The position numbers were made by a program, and so were the translations under genes. This document shows, piece after piece, positions 8,632 through 18,233 of a DNA stretch of 64,000 bases; the first letter of the stretch is position 1; each line of letters starts with the position of its first letter. Below the pieces are notes generated by a model that saw only the letters and a list, made by a program, of their open reading frames with translations, searched no databases and was not told where the DNA came from. The DNA comes from Limiplasma sp036645955 (lineage in GTDB: Bacteria; Bacillota; Clostridia; Christensenellales; Aristaeellaceae): the NCBI GenBank assembly GCA_036645955.1, contig JAVXND010000001.1, positions 97,811 to 161,810 on the forward strand, in the 5' to 3' direction.

Positions 8632-10068
8632 ATGAAACACAAGCCCGAGTGTGAAGAGAGGTTGAAGGATGACGCAATTCTCGTCAATGGCGTACATAAT
8701 TACACCGATCCCGACAGCTATGTCACGCCGCAGGATCCCGCCGTGCTTCAAAGCCTTGAAACATTTATGGATCGCAAGCTTGGTTTTATGGTAACTTGGT
8801 CACCAGGCTGCCAAATGGGCACCTATGAATCATGGGCGCTTTGCGACGCGGACGCGGATTGGTCGCAGGATGAAATTCACTGGACGGAGGATATCGCCGA
8901 ATTTCAGCAGCAGTATGTGGATGCCAACCAAACCTTCAACCCCATCAAATTCAGACCAGACCGTTGGGCAGAGCTTGCAAAGGAATGCGGCTTTCAATAT
9001 CTGCTTTTTACGACCAAGCATCACGATGGGTTTTGCATGTTCGACACCCAAACCACCGATTACAAAATCACCGCGCCAAGCTGCCCCTTTTCCAAAAACA
9101 AAAATGCAAATATTACAAAGCATTTGTTTGATGCTTTTCGCAAAAACGGCATGGGTATTTCGGTCTACTTTTCAAAACCAGATTGGCACAATGAGTTTTA
9201 TTGGGCAAAGCAGTACGGCAAGCCCGCCGACCGCAATGTAAGCTACAGCATATCCGCATACCCCGAGCGTTGGAAAGCCTTTGTACAATACACGCACGCA
9301 CAGCTTCGCGAGCTTACCAGTGAATATGGCCCCGTGGATATGCTATGGCTTGACGGCGGTTGGGTGCGGCCCGACAATCTTCATCAAGATATTTCCCTGC
9401 CACAAATTGTGGAGGAAATTCGCTCAAGCACACAGCCTGGGTTGCTCGTTTGTGACAGAACAGTCGGCGGTGCGTATGAAAATGTGCTAACGCCTGAAAC
9501 CATCGTACCCGAAGCCATCCTAAACGTGCCTTGGGAAAGCTGTATTACATTGGGTCAATTCTTCTCCTACCACTACGCCGACCGCTACAAAACAGCGGGA
9601 GAGCTCATCAGCCTGCTGATTGACATTGTATGCAAGGGCGGCAATCTTGCCCTGAACATAGCACCCCAGCCAGACGGCGAGCTGCCCCATGAAGGCGTTC
9701 AGGCTCTGCAAGGGCTAGGACAATGGCTCAAAGCGAACGGTGAAGCCATTTACCGCACAAGAGCCTTCCCCCAAATGCCCGCCACCAAGCAAATGACCTT
9801 TACCCAAACCACCGATGCTTTCTACCTGCTCTACCGCTACAGCGCCCCCGTTAACAAGCTTCCTCGCTATGTTGCATTGCCGCTCAAGCGCCTCATAAAG
9901 GCGGTTACCCTTTTAAGAACTGGTGAACAGATACCCTTTGAGCAAAACACACAAACGATTACCCTGTTTTTAAGCCAGGTAGACCTGCATACGTCGGAGC
10001 ACGCGGATTGTATCAAGCTGGTCTACGCCGCGGAGCCCGGCTTCCATAACGCAATAGGGGGGTGTTGA
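8632..10068 (+). CDS. alpha-L-fucosidase, GH29 family
   Basis: A 478-residue glycoside hydrolase family 29 enzyme that removes terminal alpha-L-fucose. It has KHHDGF at residues 129-134 (substrate-binding histidines) and the nucleophile motif LWLDGGW with Asp241. The C-terminal part (from about 385) is the small beta domain usual for GH29. No signal peptide is present, so it should act in the cytosol on imported oligosaccharides, in line with the importer genes directly downstream. The RBS AGGAGG precedes the ATG. The next gene starts 2 bases after the stop, so the genes form an operon. Linkage preference is not predictable. Confidence 0.92.
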   Translation: MKHKPECEERLKDDAILVNGVHNYTDPDSYVTPQDPAVLQSLETFMDRKLGFMVTWSPGCQMGTYESWALCDADADWSQDEIHWTEDIAEFQQQYVDANQTFNPIKFRPDRWAELAKECGFQYLLFTTKHHDGFCMFDTQTTDYKITAPSCPFSKNKNANITKHLFDAFRKNGMGISVYFSKPDWHNEFYWAKQYGKPADRNVSYSISAYPERWKAFVQYTHAQLRELTSEYGPVDMLWLDGGWVRPDNLHQDISLPQIVEEIRSSTQPGLLVCDRTVGGAYENVLTPETIVPEAILNVPWESCITLGQFFSYHYADRYKTAGELISLLIDIVCKGGNLALNIAPQPDGELPHEGVQALQGLGQWLKANGEAIYRTRAFPQMPATKQMTFTQTTDAFYLLYRYSAPVNKLPRYVALPLKRLIKAVTLLRTGEQIPFEQNTQTITLFLSQVDLHTSEHADCIKLVYAAEPGFHNAIGGC

Positions 10069-10069
10069 T

Positions 10070-10981
10070 TTGAGATTCGCACATGAGCTAAAGAAAAACG
10101 GCGCGCTGTTTGTCATGGCTTTGCCCGTTACTGTATTGTTGATTTTGTTCAATTATCTGCCAATGTTCGGTTTGGTGCTTGCTTTTAAGGATTTCAACGT
10201 TCGCGACGGCATTTTTGGCAGTCCATGGTACGGCTTCAAAAACTTTGAGTTTCTTTTTAAAACAAGCGATGCATGGCTCATCACGCGCAACACGCTCTGC
10301 TACAACTTTGCAATCATCATACTCAGCACGCTTTTTGCGGTGATACTGGCGGTACTGTTAGACGGTCTGCGCAGCAAGCTGCTTTCCAGAACCTTTCAAA
10401 CCGTTTTGATCATGCCCTATTTTCTATCTTGGATTGCCGTTGGCTTCATTGGTTACGCTTTTTTAAACCCTGATAAGGGCTTAATCAACTCGGTACTGGC
10501 CACGTATGGCGTGAAGCCCGTGCTGTGGTACTCCAAGGTGGAGGCATGGCCCTTTATCCTGGTGTTCACGGCCATTTGGAAATCGGTCGGCTACTCAAGT
10601 GTTATGTATTTAGCCACCATCACAGGCATATCACGCGATTATTATGAAGCCGCCGCCATGGACAGCGCCACCAAATGGCAGCAATTTTGCCACATTACTT
10701 TGCCCTTTCTAAAGCCGATGCTGATCATCCTCACGCTTCTGTCCATCGGTAAAATCTTCTATGCGGATTTTGGACTGTTCTATCACTTGCCTAGGCAATC
10801 CGGTCAGCTCTACCCTGTAACCAACGTGATTGATACCTATGTCTATAATGGGCTCAAGGTAACGGGGAACATTGGCATGAGCGCAGCTTCAAACTTTTAC
10901 CAGTCCGTGGTTGGGTTTGTGCTTGTGCTTGCCGCAAACTTAACCGTGCGAAAGATAGATCCCGAATATTCGCTGTTCTAG
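10070..10981 (+). CDS. oligosaccharide ABC transporter permease, LplB/YteP-like
   Basis: A 303-residue permease of the carbohydrate uptake-1 class (BPD_transp_1) with six predicted helices. The opening segment KKNGALFVMALPVTVLLIL is the first helix, and the EAA-like loop is YYEAAAMDSATKWQQFCHITLPFLKP. The start is TTG at 10070 with GGGGGGTG 5 bases upstream; it follows the fucosidase stop by 1 base, so translational coupling is likely. It forms a heterodimeric channel with the next permease. The ATPase is not encoded nearby, which is normal for this class because a shared MsmX-type ATPase serves several importers. Confidence 0.87.
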   Translation: MRFAHELKKNGALFVMALPVTVLLILFNYLPMFGLVLAFKDFNVRDGIFGSPWYGFKNFEFLFKTSDAWLITRNTLCYNFAIIILSTLFAVILAVLLDGLRSKLLSRTFQTVLIMPYFLSWIAVGFIGYAFLNPDKGLINSVLATYGVKPVLWYSKVEAWPFILVFTAIWKSVGYSSVMYLATITGISRDYYEAAAMDSATKWQQFCHITLPFLKPMLIILTLLSIGKIFYADFGLFYHLPRQSGQLYPVTNVIDTYVYNGLKVTGNIGMSAASNFYQSVVGFVLVLAANLTVRKIDPEYSLF

Positions 10982-11010
10982 CACACAGCGCAAAAGGAGG
11001 AAACCGAAAA

Positions 11011-11928
11011 ATGCGAGCTAAAAAGGAGCATGATTTTCTTGCCATCAGCCGCCCCACCAATGCGGTCATCACACTTCTTCTCTTTCTTACCACGGTTGTC
11101 TGCGTACTTCCGCTGTTGCTGATTTATTCCATATCGTTTTCCTCCGAGGCCTCCATCTCCCAATATGGTTACAGCTTTTGGCCGCGGGAGTTTAGCCTGA
11201 GCGCATACAACTACCTCATGAAAACAGGCGACCAGCTCGTTCAGTCCTATTTCATTACCATCGTGGTTACCTTGCTAGGCACCGCCATCAGCCTGTTTGT
11301 GGTATCCATGTTTGCTTATGTAATTTCTCGAAGAGATTTTCGCTACCGTGGGGTGTTCGCGTTTTTCGTTTTCTTTACCATGCTCTTTAACGGCGGCATG
11401 GTACCATCCTACATTATCAACGTGAATATGCTGCACTTAAACGACACCATTTGGGCCCTTATCCTGCCGCTGCTGGTCAATGGCTTTTACATTATGGTCA
11501 TGCGCACCTTCTACGCCACCACCATTCCTGTATCCATTTTAGACGCGGCAAAGATTGATGGGGCGGGCGAATTTCGCACCTTCTTCCGCATTGTTGCACC
11601 GCTTTCCAAGCCTGCCTTCGCCACTGTGGGGCTGTTTACCATGATCGGCTATTGGAACGACTGGATGATGGCCATGCTCTACATCACCAACCAAAAGCTT
11701 GCCCCCATTCAATACACGCTCATGAAGGTGCAAAACAACCTTGAGTTTGTAAAGCAATCCGCTAAATACCTCACTTCCGTTGACGGCATGCAGCTTGCCA
11801 TGAATACCCCAACAGACAGCGCTCAAATGGCGCTCACCGTGCTGGTTGCCACACCGCTGCTTGTAGCTTATCCGCTTTTTCAAAAGTATTTTGTCAAAGG
11901 CTTGACCATCGGCGGCGTAAAAGAGTAA
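11011..11928 (+). CDS. oligosaccharide ABC transporter permease, LplC/YtcP-like
   Basis: A 305-residue second permease of the same importer, with six predicted helices. The EAA loop is around ILDAAKIDGAGEFRTFFRIVAPLSKP, and the C-terminus YFVKGLTIGGVKE is typical for LplC-type proteins. RBS AAAGGAGGAA sits 8 bases before the ATG. Together with the preceding permease and the downstream lipoprotein it forms a complete transporter apart from the ATPase. Confidence 0.87.
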   Translation: MRAKKEHDFLAISRPTNAVITLLLFLTTVVCVLPLLLIYSISFSSEASISQYGYSFWPREFSLSAYNYLMKTGDQLVQSYFITIVVTLLGTAISLFVVSMFAYVISRRDFRYRGVFAFFVFFTMLFNGGMVPSYIINVNMLHLNDTIWALILPLLVNGFYIMVMRTFYATTIPVSILDAAKIDGAGEFRTFFRIVAPLSKPAFATVGLFTMIGYWNDWMMAMLYITNQKLAPIQYTLMKVQNNLEFVKQSAKYLTSVDGMQLAMNTPTDSAQMALTVLVATPLLVAYPLFQKYFVKGLTIGGVKE

Positions 11929-12053
11929 TTTTGCTCACCTGCCGCAGCGTTTTGAACCATCATAGGGAGGGATGTCCAACCGCCAAAGCTTTCCCCTGTT
12001 TCCGCATCACCGTTTCCAAATTCACACAGCCTATGAAAGAGAGGGACATTTCA

Positions 12054-13544
12054 ATGAAAAACGGTCAAAAATTGCTTGGTTTGCTGCTCTGCGTGCTCCT
12101 GCTCACCCCCCTGTTCTCAGCTTGTGCCCTAGGCGAAGCCCCCGATCACAGCAAGGAAGTTAACCTTGTATGGTATCAATTCGTGGATAAGGTCATGCCT
12201 GACCATGAAAAGGTCATGGAGGAAGTCAACAAATATCTCAAGGAAAAAATCAACGCAACCGTTACCGCAAACTTCATGACCCTGGACGATTATCAACAAA
12301 AAATGCCCGTTATTGTTTCCTCTGGTCAAGAGTTTGACGTTTGCTTCTCCACCTCTTGGATGCTCAACTACAATGAATATGTTGCCAAAAAAGCCTTTTT
12401 GCCCATTGATGATTTGCTCACACAATATGCACCTGAAACCAAGGCTTTTATTCCTGAAAGCTATTGGAACGGCTTAACGGTAGGCGGCCACATTTATGGT
12501 GTGCCCGGTTATAAGGAAGCAGGGCATCAATTCGGCATTATGTACAACAAGGACATGGCCGATGAAATGGGTCTGGACTTTTCCGCCGTCAAATGCCTTG
12601 CGGATTATGAGCCCATTCTCAAAACCGTCAAGGAAAAAATGCCCGATGTTATCCCCGTATCAGGCAGTCTCTACAATGCGGGCATTCCACAGGAGCATGT
12701 AAGCGGAGACTGGATGCTTCCAGGCGTACTAAATATTCCCAGCATGCCCTACTACAAGGACGCTGTGCAAGGCAAAATCTTCAATCAATATGAAGCACCT
12801 GAGTTCATGGAATTTGCCAAAATGGTGCGCAGCTTCTACCTAAACGGCTATATTCCCAGCGACCCTGCCAACTACAACAGCTCTGGCACATCAAATGTTG
12901 ATATGAAGGAAAAGAAAACCTTCTCATTCCTGATTTGGTACGCACCTGGCTGCGAAGGCTCGCTTGAAGCGCAGTATGGCTGCAAGCTTGGCTATGTGCC
13001 GCTCTTTAGGCCTATTCTTGAAACAGCCGACACCACAGGCGGCGCCATTCATTGCATTTCTCAAGGCAGCAAAAACCCCGAGCGCGCAATGGAGTTTATC
13101 AACCTGCTTTATACCGATGAAAAGCTAGGCACCTTAATCCGTCACGGTATAGAGGGCGTACATTACACTGTGGAAGGCGAGCAGCTAAAGATGCTAAGCG
13201 ACCCCACCAACCCCATGTATGACTATGGCTCTGGCTGGCCTCTTGGCACCATCTTCAACCAGAAGTGGACCACCAGCTTTGCACCCAATACAGAGCAGCT
13301 CTACCTTGACTTTAACGCAAACCTTGCACCCACCGAGGCACTTGGCTTCACCTTTGACCAGTCCAATGTCAAAACTGAAATTGCCAGCCTGAACAACGTC
13401 ATTAAGGAGTTCTTCGATCCCATTACATTGGGTGTGGTAGACCCCGAAGAGTACATTCCTAAGTTTAACGAAAAGCTGAAGGCAAACGGCCTAGACACTT
13501 ATCTGGCCGAATTGCAGGCACAGTTTGACGCTTGGAAAAAATAA
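12054..13544 (+). CDS. extracellular oligosaccharide-binding lipoprotein (LplA family)
   Basis: A 496-residue solute-binding protein of family 1. The N-terminal signal ends in the lipobox LFSAC, so the mature protein is anchored by a lipidated cysteine at residue 24. The body shows the family pattern, for example EVNLVWYQF and VDPEEYIPKFNEKLKANGLD close to the C-terminus, which is also found in LplA-type proteins. The ATG at 12054 is chosen because it begins the signal peptide and has GAGAGGGA 7 bases upstream; the frame is open for 41 codons further, but those lack signal-peptide character. It captures ligand for the two preceding permeases. Confidence 0.88.
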   Translation: MKNGQKLLGLLLCVLLLTPLFSACALGEAPDHSKEVNLVWYQFVDKVMPDHEKVMEEVNKYLKEKINATVTANFMTLDDYQQKMPVIVSSGQEFDVCFSTSWMLNYNEYVAKKAFLPIDDLLTQYAPETKAFIPESYWNGLTVGGHIYGVPGYKEAGHQFGIMYNKDMADEMGLDFSAVKCLADYEPILKTVKEKMPDVIPVSGSLYNAGIPQEHVSGDWMLPGVLNIPSMPYYKDAVQGKIFNQYEAPEFMEFAKMVRSFYLNGYIPSDPANYNSSGTSNVDMKEKKTFSFLIWYAPGCEGSLEAQYGCKLGYVPLFRPILETADTTGGAIHCISQGSKNPERAMEFINLLYTDEKLGTLIRHGIEGVHYTVEGEQLKMLSDPTNPMYDYGSGWPLGTIFNQKWTTSFAPNTEQLYLDFNANLAPTEALGFTFDQSNVKTEIASLNNVIKEFFDPITLGVVDPEEYIPKFNEKLKANGLDTYLAELQAQFDAWKK

Positions 13545-13580
13545 TCAGCTCGCCCTTTGCTAGGTAAGCTACGGCAATCC

Positions 13581-13612
13581 ATAGCAACCGAAAAGAAATT
13601 TTCGGTTGCTAT
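13581..13612. terminator. GAAA-loop hairpin after the binding-lipoprotein gene, probable terminator
   Basis: A perfect 14-bp stem (13581-13594 with 13599-13612) is closed by a GAAA tetraloop. It is followed by a T-rich but interrupted tract. It probably ends or attenuates the fucosidase-importer transcript before the regulator genes. Confidence 0.6.
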
Positions 13613-13635
13613 TCCTTCTGTTTTGGGTGTATGAT
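13606..13635 (+). promoter_or_regulatory. candidate promoter of the YesN/YesM-type genes
   Basis: TTGCTA (13606-13611), an 18-base spacer and TATGAT (13630-13635) lie about 50 bases before the response-regulator start. The -35 element lies in the right arm of the preceding hairpin. Confidence 0.45.
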
Positions 13636-13686
13636 AAAAGCAAAGAAAAAGCCCCTACCGCCGAAAACAGCTTAGGAGTGAAATGA

Positions 13687-14730
13687 ATGAAGGCATTGCT
13701 TGTCGATGATGACCGTTTGGTATGCGCGGGTCTGCAAAAGCTTGTGCCTTGGGCGTTTTTTGGCTTTGATGAGGTACTGGAAGCCTATGATGGTCAACAA
13801 GCCTATGCGCTTGCAATGTCGCAAAATCCCGACCTCATTATTTCAGATATCAGCATGCCCGTGATGGATGGTTTGTCCTTTTGCGAAAAGATATCGCAAA
13901 CCATGGTGGATGTTCCCGTGATTTTGCTCAGCGCTTATGATAATTTTGAATACGCCCGCACCGCTATGCGCTTTGGTGTGGCTTATTATTTGCTCAAGCC
14001 CATTGACAAGCCAAAGATAGAGGAGCTAAAGGCCGTTATTCAAGAAATTATGAAGCACAAAATCGGCAAAACAGAGTCCATCGGTTTGCTGGGCGGAGAG
14101 GCACAGCAAGCCGTGCTCAAGGCGCTCAAAGCCTGCGACAGCGCTTCCATTCGTGATTTTTTTGAGCACAGAATACGCGGTTCAGGCATTGGCCTTTCGG
14201 ATCAAAAAGGCATGTATGCCGTGTTGATTAACCTGCTCTACAGCTATTTGGATGAAGAAAACATCACGCGGCAATACCTGACCATCGATCGGCAAGCGGC
14301 GCTCAACGCGCTCTCTCAAACGCAAAGCATGCACAAGCTGGAATGCTTTGTGGAAGGCTTGTACCTTGAGGTGCTCCAAACGGCATGCGAGCGCAAAAAC
14401 AACCCCGACGAACAAACCATTCGCAAAATCAAGGAATATGTGCACGCGCATTACGCAGAAGAGGACCTGTCTGTTTCCTCCCTTGCACAGGAATTAAAGA
14501 TTTCCGCCTCGTATTTGGGTACGGTTTTCAAAAATGCGGAGCATGTAAACCTATCCGCTTACATTACCGAGTACCGCATCGAAAAAGCTTGTGAATTGCT
14601 CAAAAAGCCCTTTGCCAAGGTAGCGGATGCGGCGCTCTTGGTGGGTTATCACGATCCTTTATATTTTACAAAGGTGTTCAAAAAATGCAAAGGCATCACC
14701 CCCTCAGAATATCAAGCCTTGCATATGTAG
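13687..14730 (+). CDS. YesN-type response regulator with AraC DNA-binding domain
   Basis: A 347-residue cytosolic response regulator. The receiver domain (1-120) has the acidic pocket VDDDR, phosphoacceptor Asp54 in ISDISMPVMDG, and the conserved Lys in LLKPID. The C-terminal about 100 residues form two AraC helix-turn-helices (EEDLSVSSLAQELKIS; VADAALLVGYHDPLYFTKVFKK). YesN-type regulators activate neighbouring carbohydrate importers. The RBS AGGAGTG is 7 bases before the ATG. The cognate kinase starts 9 bases after the stop, and the target is probably the adjacent glycan operon. Confidence 0.9.
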   Translation: MKALLVDDDRLVCAGLQKLVPWAFFGFDEVLEAYDGQQAYALAMSQNPDLIISDISMPVMDGLSFCEKISQTMVDVPVILLSAYDNFEYARTAMRFGVAYYLLKPIDKPKIEELKAVIQEIMKHKIGKTESIGLLGGEAQQAVLKALKACDSASIRDFFEHRIRGSGIGLSDQKGMYAVLINLLYSYLDEENITRQYLTIDRQAALNALSQTQSMHKLECFVEGLYLEVLQTACERKNNPDEQTIRKIKEYVHAHYAEEDLSVSSLAQELKISASYLGTVFKNAEHVNLSAYITEYRIEKACELLKKPFAKVADAALLVGYHDPLYFTKVFKKCKGITPSEYQALHM

Positions 14731-14739
14731 GAGTGCGGT

Positions 14740-16581
14740 ATGAGCAAAAATAGTTACAAGGGCATTAACAAACGCATCAGCATCGCATTCATTCTTGTCA
14801 CCTGTGCCATTGTGGTTTCGGTTTCTTTTGTTTTGTTTTTGCTTTTTCAAAACGTCATGAGCGAACAAATGCTGGACAATCAAAAGATCTTTTTGCGTCA
14901 GAACCAAACCAATGTGCAAAACCTTGTCAACAGCTTTAACCAAATCAGCGTAAACCTTACCACAGACCAGCGCATCTCAGACATTCTAAAGAAAACGGCA
15001 TTTACTCCCTTGGAGCTTTATAACAGCGCGGTTGCGCTTCGACAGCAGTTTGAGCGCTATACCAATGCGCCGCTGTCAAACTACCTGACCACGTACTTTT
15101 CCACGCTCTATGTGTTTGATGACTACACCGTCAGCAAGGCTCTGGAATCCAGCCCGCTTGAGTATAACGTACAGCATTTAACAAACGTTTACAGCGCACG
15201 TGAAGTAGTCAACGAAGCTTGGGCGCAAAATGTCATTTCCAAAAATGGGCAGCTCTGCACTTTTTTGTTGCCCGATCAACCTCAAACGGTTTTTTTAGCG
15301 CGTTTGATTAAGAATATAAACATCATGCCTGATTCACTCAATCAAGCCATCGGCATCATGGTGGTGGGGCTTTCCATGGGACAATTTAAGCGTCAGGTGG
15401 AAGCGCTGAGCTTAACACCGCACTCAGAGGTGTACATTGTGAATCAAAATGAGGATTTGCCTCAAATCATCTATTCCTCCGTTGCCGCCAATGCAGGCGG
15501 CAAGCTTGAGGATTACGAAAAACTGCGGCTGGCCGACCTTTATCCCTCTGGTGAATTGATACGGCTTGGGCACGACGAATACCTGTCCATGAAATATTCC
15601 ACCTATTGGAATTGGGTCATTTTCTCCTTGATCCCCATGTCGGATATTTATGAAGCGCTCAATCCCCTGCTGTGGATTGCCGTTTTGGTGTGCGCAGTAG
15701 GCATCCTCATTGGCTGTGTGGTTATTTCCGTGATTTCCTACACCGTTACCAAGCCCTTGGTCAACCTTACAGCCGTTATGCAGCACATCAAGGGCAGCGG
15801 AAATATCGCCACATATCCCCGCTCCGCCTTTGGCTATCACGATGAAATCACACTGCTTTATGATACCTTTCGCCAAATGATGAGCCGCATTGAGCAGCTG
15901 ATTAAAGAGGAATATGAAAGCGGCGTAAAAGCCAAGGAATTGGAGCTGATAGTGCTTCAAGCGCAAATCAACCCGCACTTTATTTATAACGCGCTGGATT
16001 CCATCAATTGGCTGGCGCTTTGCGATGGAAACGATGACATTGCCGAGATTGTTTCCGCATTGGCAAGCATTATGCGTTACAGCATTCAAAACCCAAACGG
16101 AAGGGTTCCCCTTTCCGCCGAACTAGTGCATGTTGAAAACTATATCAATATCCAATCCAAGCAAAGCCGTCATCCCATTGAGATTTCCTTTGACATTGAC
16201 AAAACCTATCTGACATTTGAAATGCCCAAGTTTTTAATTGAGCCGTTGGTGGAAAATTGTGTCATACACGGCTTGCGCAATGTTTTGGAAAACGGAAAAA
16301 TCAACATCTCCTGCCATCAAGAGCAAAGCCTGTTGATTTTGGAGGTTTCAGACAACGGCATCGGTGCAGATGCAGCTCTGCTTAACCGCTACTTAAAGGG
16401 CGATGTGGCTTCGCTTGCCCATTCGGATGGTTTTGGCATTCAAAACATCGATGAACGCATCAAGCTTCATTATGGCAGCGGCTACGGGCTTGGCTTTACG
16501 CCAAACCAAGGCGGCGGGCTCACCGCGCGTATCACCCTACCCTATGGCAACCCATACCCAATGGATGATGTGGAGGAATAA
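14740..16581 (+). CDS. YesM-type membrane sensor histidine kinase
   Basis: A 613-residue kinase with one transmembrane helix at about 12-38, a large extracytoplasmic sensing domain to about 300, a second helix at about 305-330, a HAMP segment, and a His_kinase domain with phosphoacceptor His413 in QINPHFIYNALDS. The ATPase domain has the N box VENCVIHGLRN and G box DNGIGAD. It phosphorylates the preceding response regulator, and the extracellular domain likely senses a glycan or the loaded binding lipoprotein. RBS GTAGGAGTG overlaps the end of the regulator gene. Confidence 0.9.
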   Translation: MSKNSYKGINKRISIAFILVTCAIVVSVSFVLFLLFQNVMSEQMLDNQKIFLRQNQTNVQNLVNSFNQISVNLTTDQRISDILKKTAFTPLELYNSAVALRQQFERYTNAPLSNYLTTYFSTLYVFDDYTVSKALESSPLEYNVQHLTNVYSAREVVNEAWAQNVISKNGQLCTFLLPDQPQTVFLARLIKNINIMPDSLNQAIGIMVVGLSMGQFKRQVEALSLTPHSEVYIVNQNEDLPQIIYSSVAANAGGKLEDYEKLRLADLYPSGELIRLGHDEYLSMKYSTYWNWVIFSLIPMSDIYEALNPLLWIAVLVCAVGILIGCVVISVISYTVTKPLVNLTAVMQHIKGSGNIATYPRSAFGYHDEITLLYDTFRQMMSRIEQLIKEEYESGVKAKELELIVLQAQINPHFIYNALDSINWLALCDGNDDIAEIVSALASIMRYSIQNPNGRVPLSAELVHVENYINIQSKQSRHPIEISFDIDKTYLTFEMPKFLIEPLVENCVIHGLRNVLENGKINISCHQEQSLLILEVSDNGIGADAALLNRYLKGDVASLAHSDGFGIQNIDERIKLHYGSGYGLGFTPNQGGGLTARITLPYGNPYPMDDVEE

Positions 16582-16583
16582 AC

Positions 16584-18233
16584 ATGTATTGCTATACAAA
16601 AAACGCACTTGAACCCGTTTCTGGCACCATTCTCTTTCTAGGCGATAGCATTTCAGACTTGGGGCAGTTTGTGTCCTTTTTAAATGGTTGGCTCGCGCTG
16701 TGCGGTCAAAAAGACATTCATTTCATAAACGCGGGGTTATCCAGTGAAACCTGTGCCGGTACGAGCGAGCCCGCCCATCCCTTCCCGCGCCCCTGCGCCC
16801 TTGAGCGCATCGACCGTGTGCTAAACCAGGTGCATCCAGACTGGATTGTACTATGCTACGGCATTAATGACGGCATTTATTATCCTTTTGATGAAGAACG
16901 CTTCAGCGCTTACACAAGGGGTATGACCGATTTGCTTGTCAAGGCACAGGCACAGGGCATTAAAGCGGCGTTCATGACCCCGCTTGTGTTTGACGCGGCT
17001 TCCTTTGACGGTGAGCTTGCCAAGGAAACGCAAGCCGAGTTCAGCTTTATGCAGCCCTATGAGCACTATGACGATGTCATGGCGCAATATAGCCAGTGGG
17101 TGCTTTCGCAAGGCAGTAAGCTTGCCGACCTTGTGATTGACCTACGCACCCCTTTGCTGGCAGACATGAGAGCAAGACGCATCCAAAACCCCGCTTATTC
17201 CTCAGGCGATGGCATTCATCCCAATCTGCATGGTCATGCGATCATCGCGCAAACCATACTCAAAACGCTTTTCGGCGTTGAAAGCGACATTTTAGAAGAA
17301 ATGCTGATGCCGCCGGATTTTCCCCTGTTCGAATTGCTTTATGAGCGTGATCAGTTGGAGCACATCCACATCAAGGAACAAATCGGTCACAGCAACCCCA
17401 ACAAGGCAGTTTTGCCCAAGGATTGGCAAGCAAGTGTAGACTCGCTGAACCGCAAGCTTCATCGCTACCTGCAAACCAGCGGAAACAAACGCATGGTATG
17501 CTCTTGCTGGAATGGCTTTGAAACGGAACGGTTTTACGGCAAGGATGGCTATGAAATCATTGTAGCCAAGCCCCATTCACCCGCTGAAGGCAGGCCATGG
17601 GTATGGCGTGCAGAGTTTTTTGGCGCTTTTCCCCAAGCAGATGTCGCATTGCTCCAACGCGGTTGGCATGTGGTGCAAATTCGAATTGCAGATTTGTATG
17701 GCTGCCCCATAGCCATAGCGCTCATGGAGCGCTTTTACCAAGAAATAACCGCCCGCTATTTGCTTGCGCCAGCGGCAACGCTGTTCGGATTTTCGCGAGG
17801 TGCCTTGTATGCGGTCAACTATGCTGCGGCCTATCCTCAGCATGTGCAGTTGCTTTACTTAGACGCGCCTGTGGTGGATATGCGAAGCTGGCCGGGCGGA
17901 TTGTATACTGGTTCAGGCAGTGCGGAATCTTGGCGGCAATGCCAATTGGCTTACGGCGCAAGCCACAGCGAGTATGCACGCCTGCAGCAGACCATTCAAG
18001 CACTGCTTTGTGCAAAAATTCCGCTTTTATTGGTGGCTGGCGACAGCGATACCCTTGTGCCTTTTTGTGAAAACGGCATGCTTTTGCAAACTGCCTATGA
18101 AGCTTCTGATATACCGTTTCAGCTCATCCTTAAAAAGAACTGCGGGCATCACCCGCACTCGCTCAAGGAGCCTGCCCCAATACTCCCCTTTCTATTACAG
18201 CAATCACGGAGGTGCATGGATGAAAACCGTTGA
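16584..18233 (+). CDS. fusion protein: SGNH/GDSL esterase plus alpha/beta hydrolase
   Basis: A 549-residue protein with two unrelated hydrolase domains. Residues 1-240 form an SGNH esterase: block I FLGDSISD with Ser22, block III around YGINDG, block V DGIHPNLHG with the Asp/His pair. Residues 290-545 look like an alpha/beta hydrolase: nucleophile elbow GFSRGA with Ser404, acid Asp487 or Asp489 in AGDSDTLVP, and His522/523 in CGHHPH. No signal peptide is present, so both act in the cytosol. It starts 2 bases after the kinase stop, and its end overlaps the next esterase gene by 14 bases. Deacylation of imported glycans is a reasonable inference; the substrate is not known. I do not recognise this domain pairing as a named family. 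Confidence 0.78.
   Translation: MYCYTKNALEPVSGTILFLGDSISDLGQFVSFLNGWLALCGQKDIHFINAGLSSETCAGTSEPAHPFPRPCALERIDRVLNQVHPDWIVLCYGINDGIYYPFDEERFSAYTRGMTDLLVKAQAQGIKAAFMTPLVFDAASFDGELAKETQAEFSFMQPYEHYDDVMAQYSQWVLSQGSKLADLVIDLRTPLLADMRARRIQNPAYSSGDGIHPNLHGHAIIAQTILKTLFGVESDILEEMLMPPDFPLFELLYERDQLEHIHIKEQIGHSNPNKAVLPKDWQASVDSLNRKLHRYLQTSGNKRMVCSCWNGFETERFYGKDGYEIIVAKPHSPAEGRPWVWRAEFFGAFPQADVALLQRGWHVVQIRIADLYGCPIAIALMERFYQEITARYLLAPAATLFGFSRGALYAVNYAAAYPQHVQLLYLDAPVVDMRSWPGGLYTGSGSAESWRQCQLAYGASHSEYARLQQTIQALLCAKIPLLLVAGDSDTLVPFCENGMLLQTAYEASDIPFQLILKKNCGHHPHSLKEPAPILPFLLQQSRRCMDENR

Noticed and set aside
15424..16089. A 221-codon minus-strand frame within the YesM-type kinase
   Set aside because: Antisense shadow of the conserved histidine kinase domain with no ribosome-binding site.
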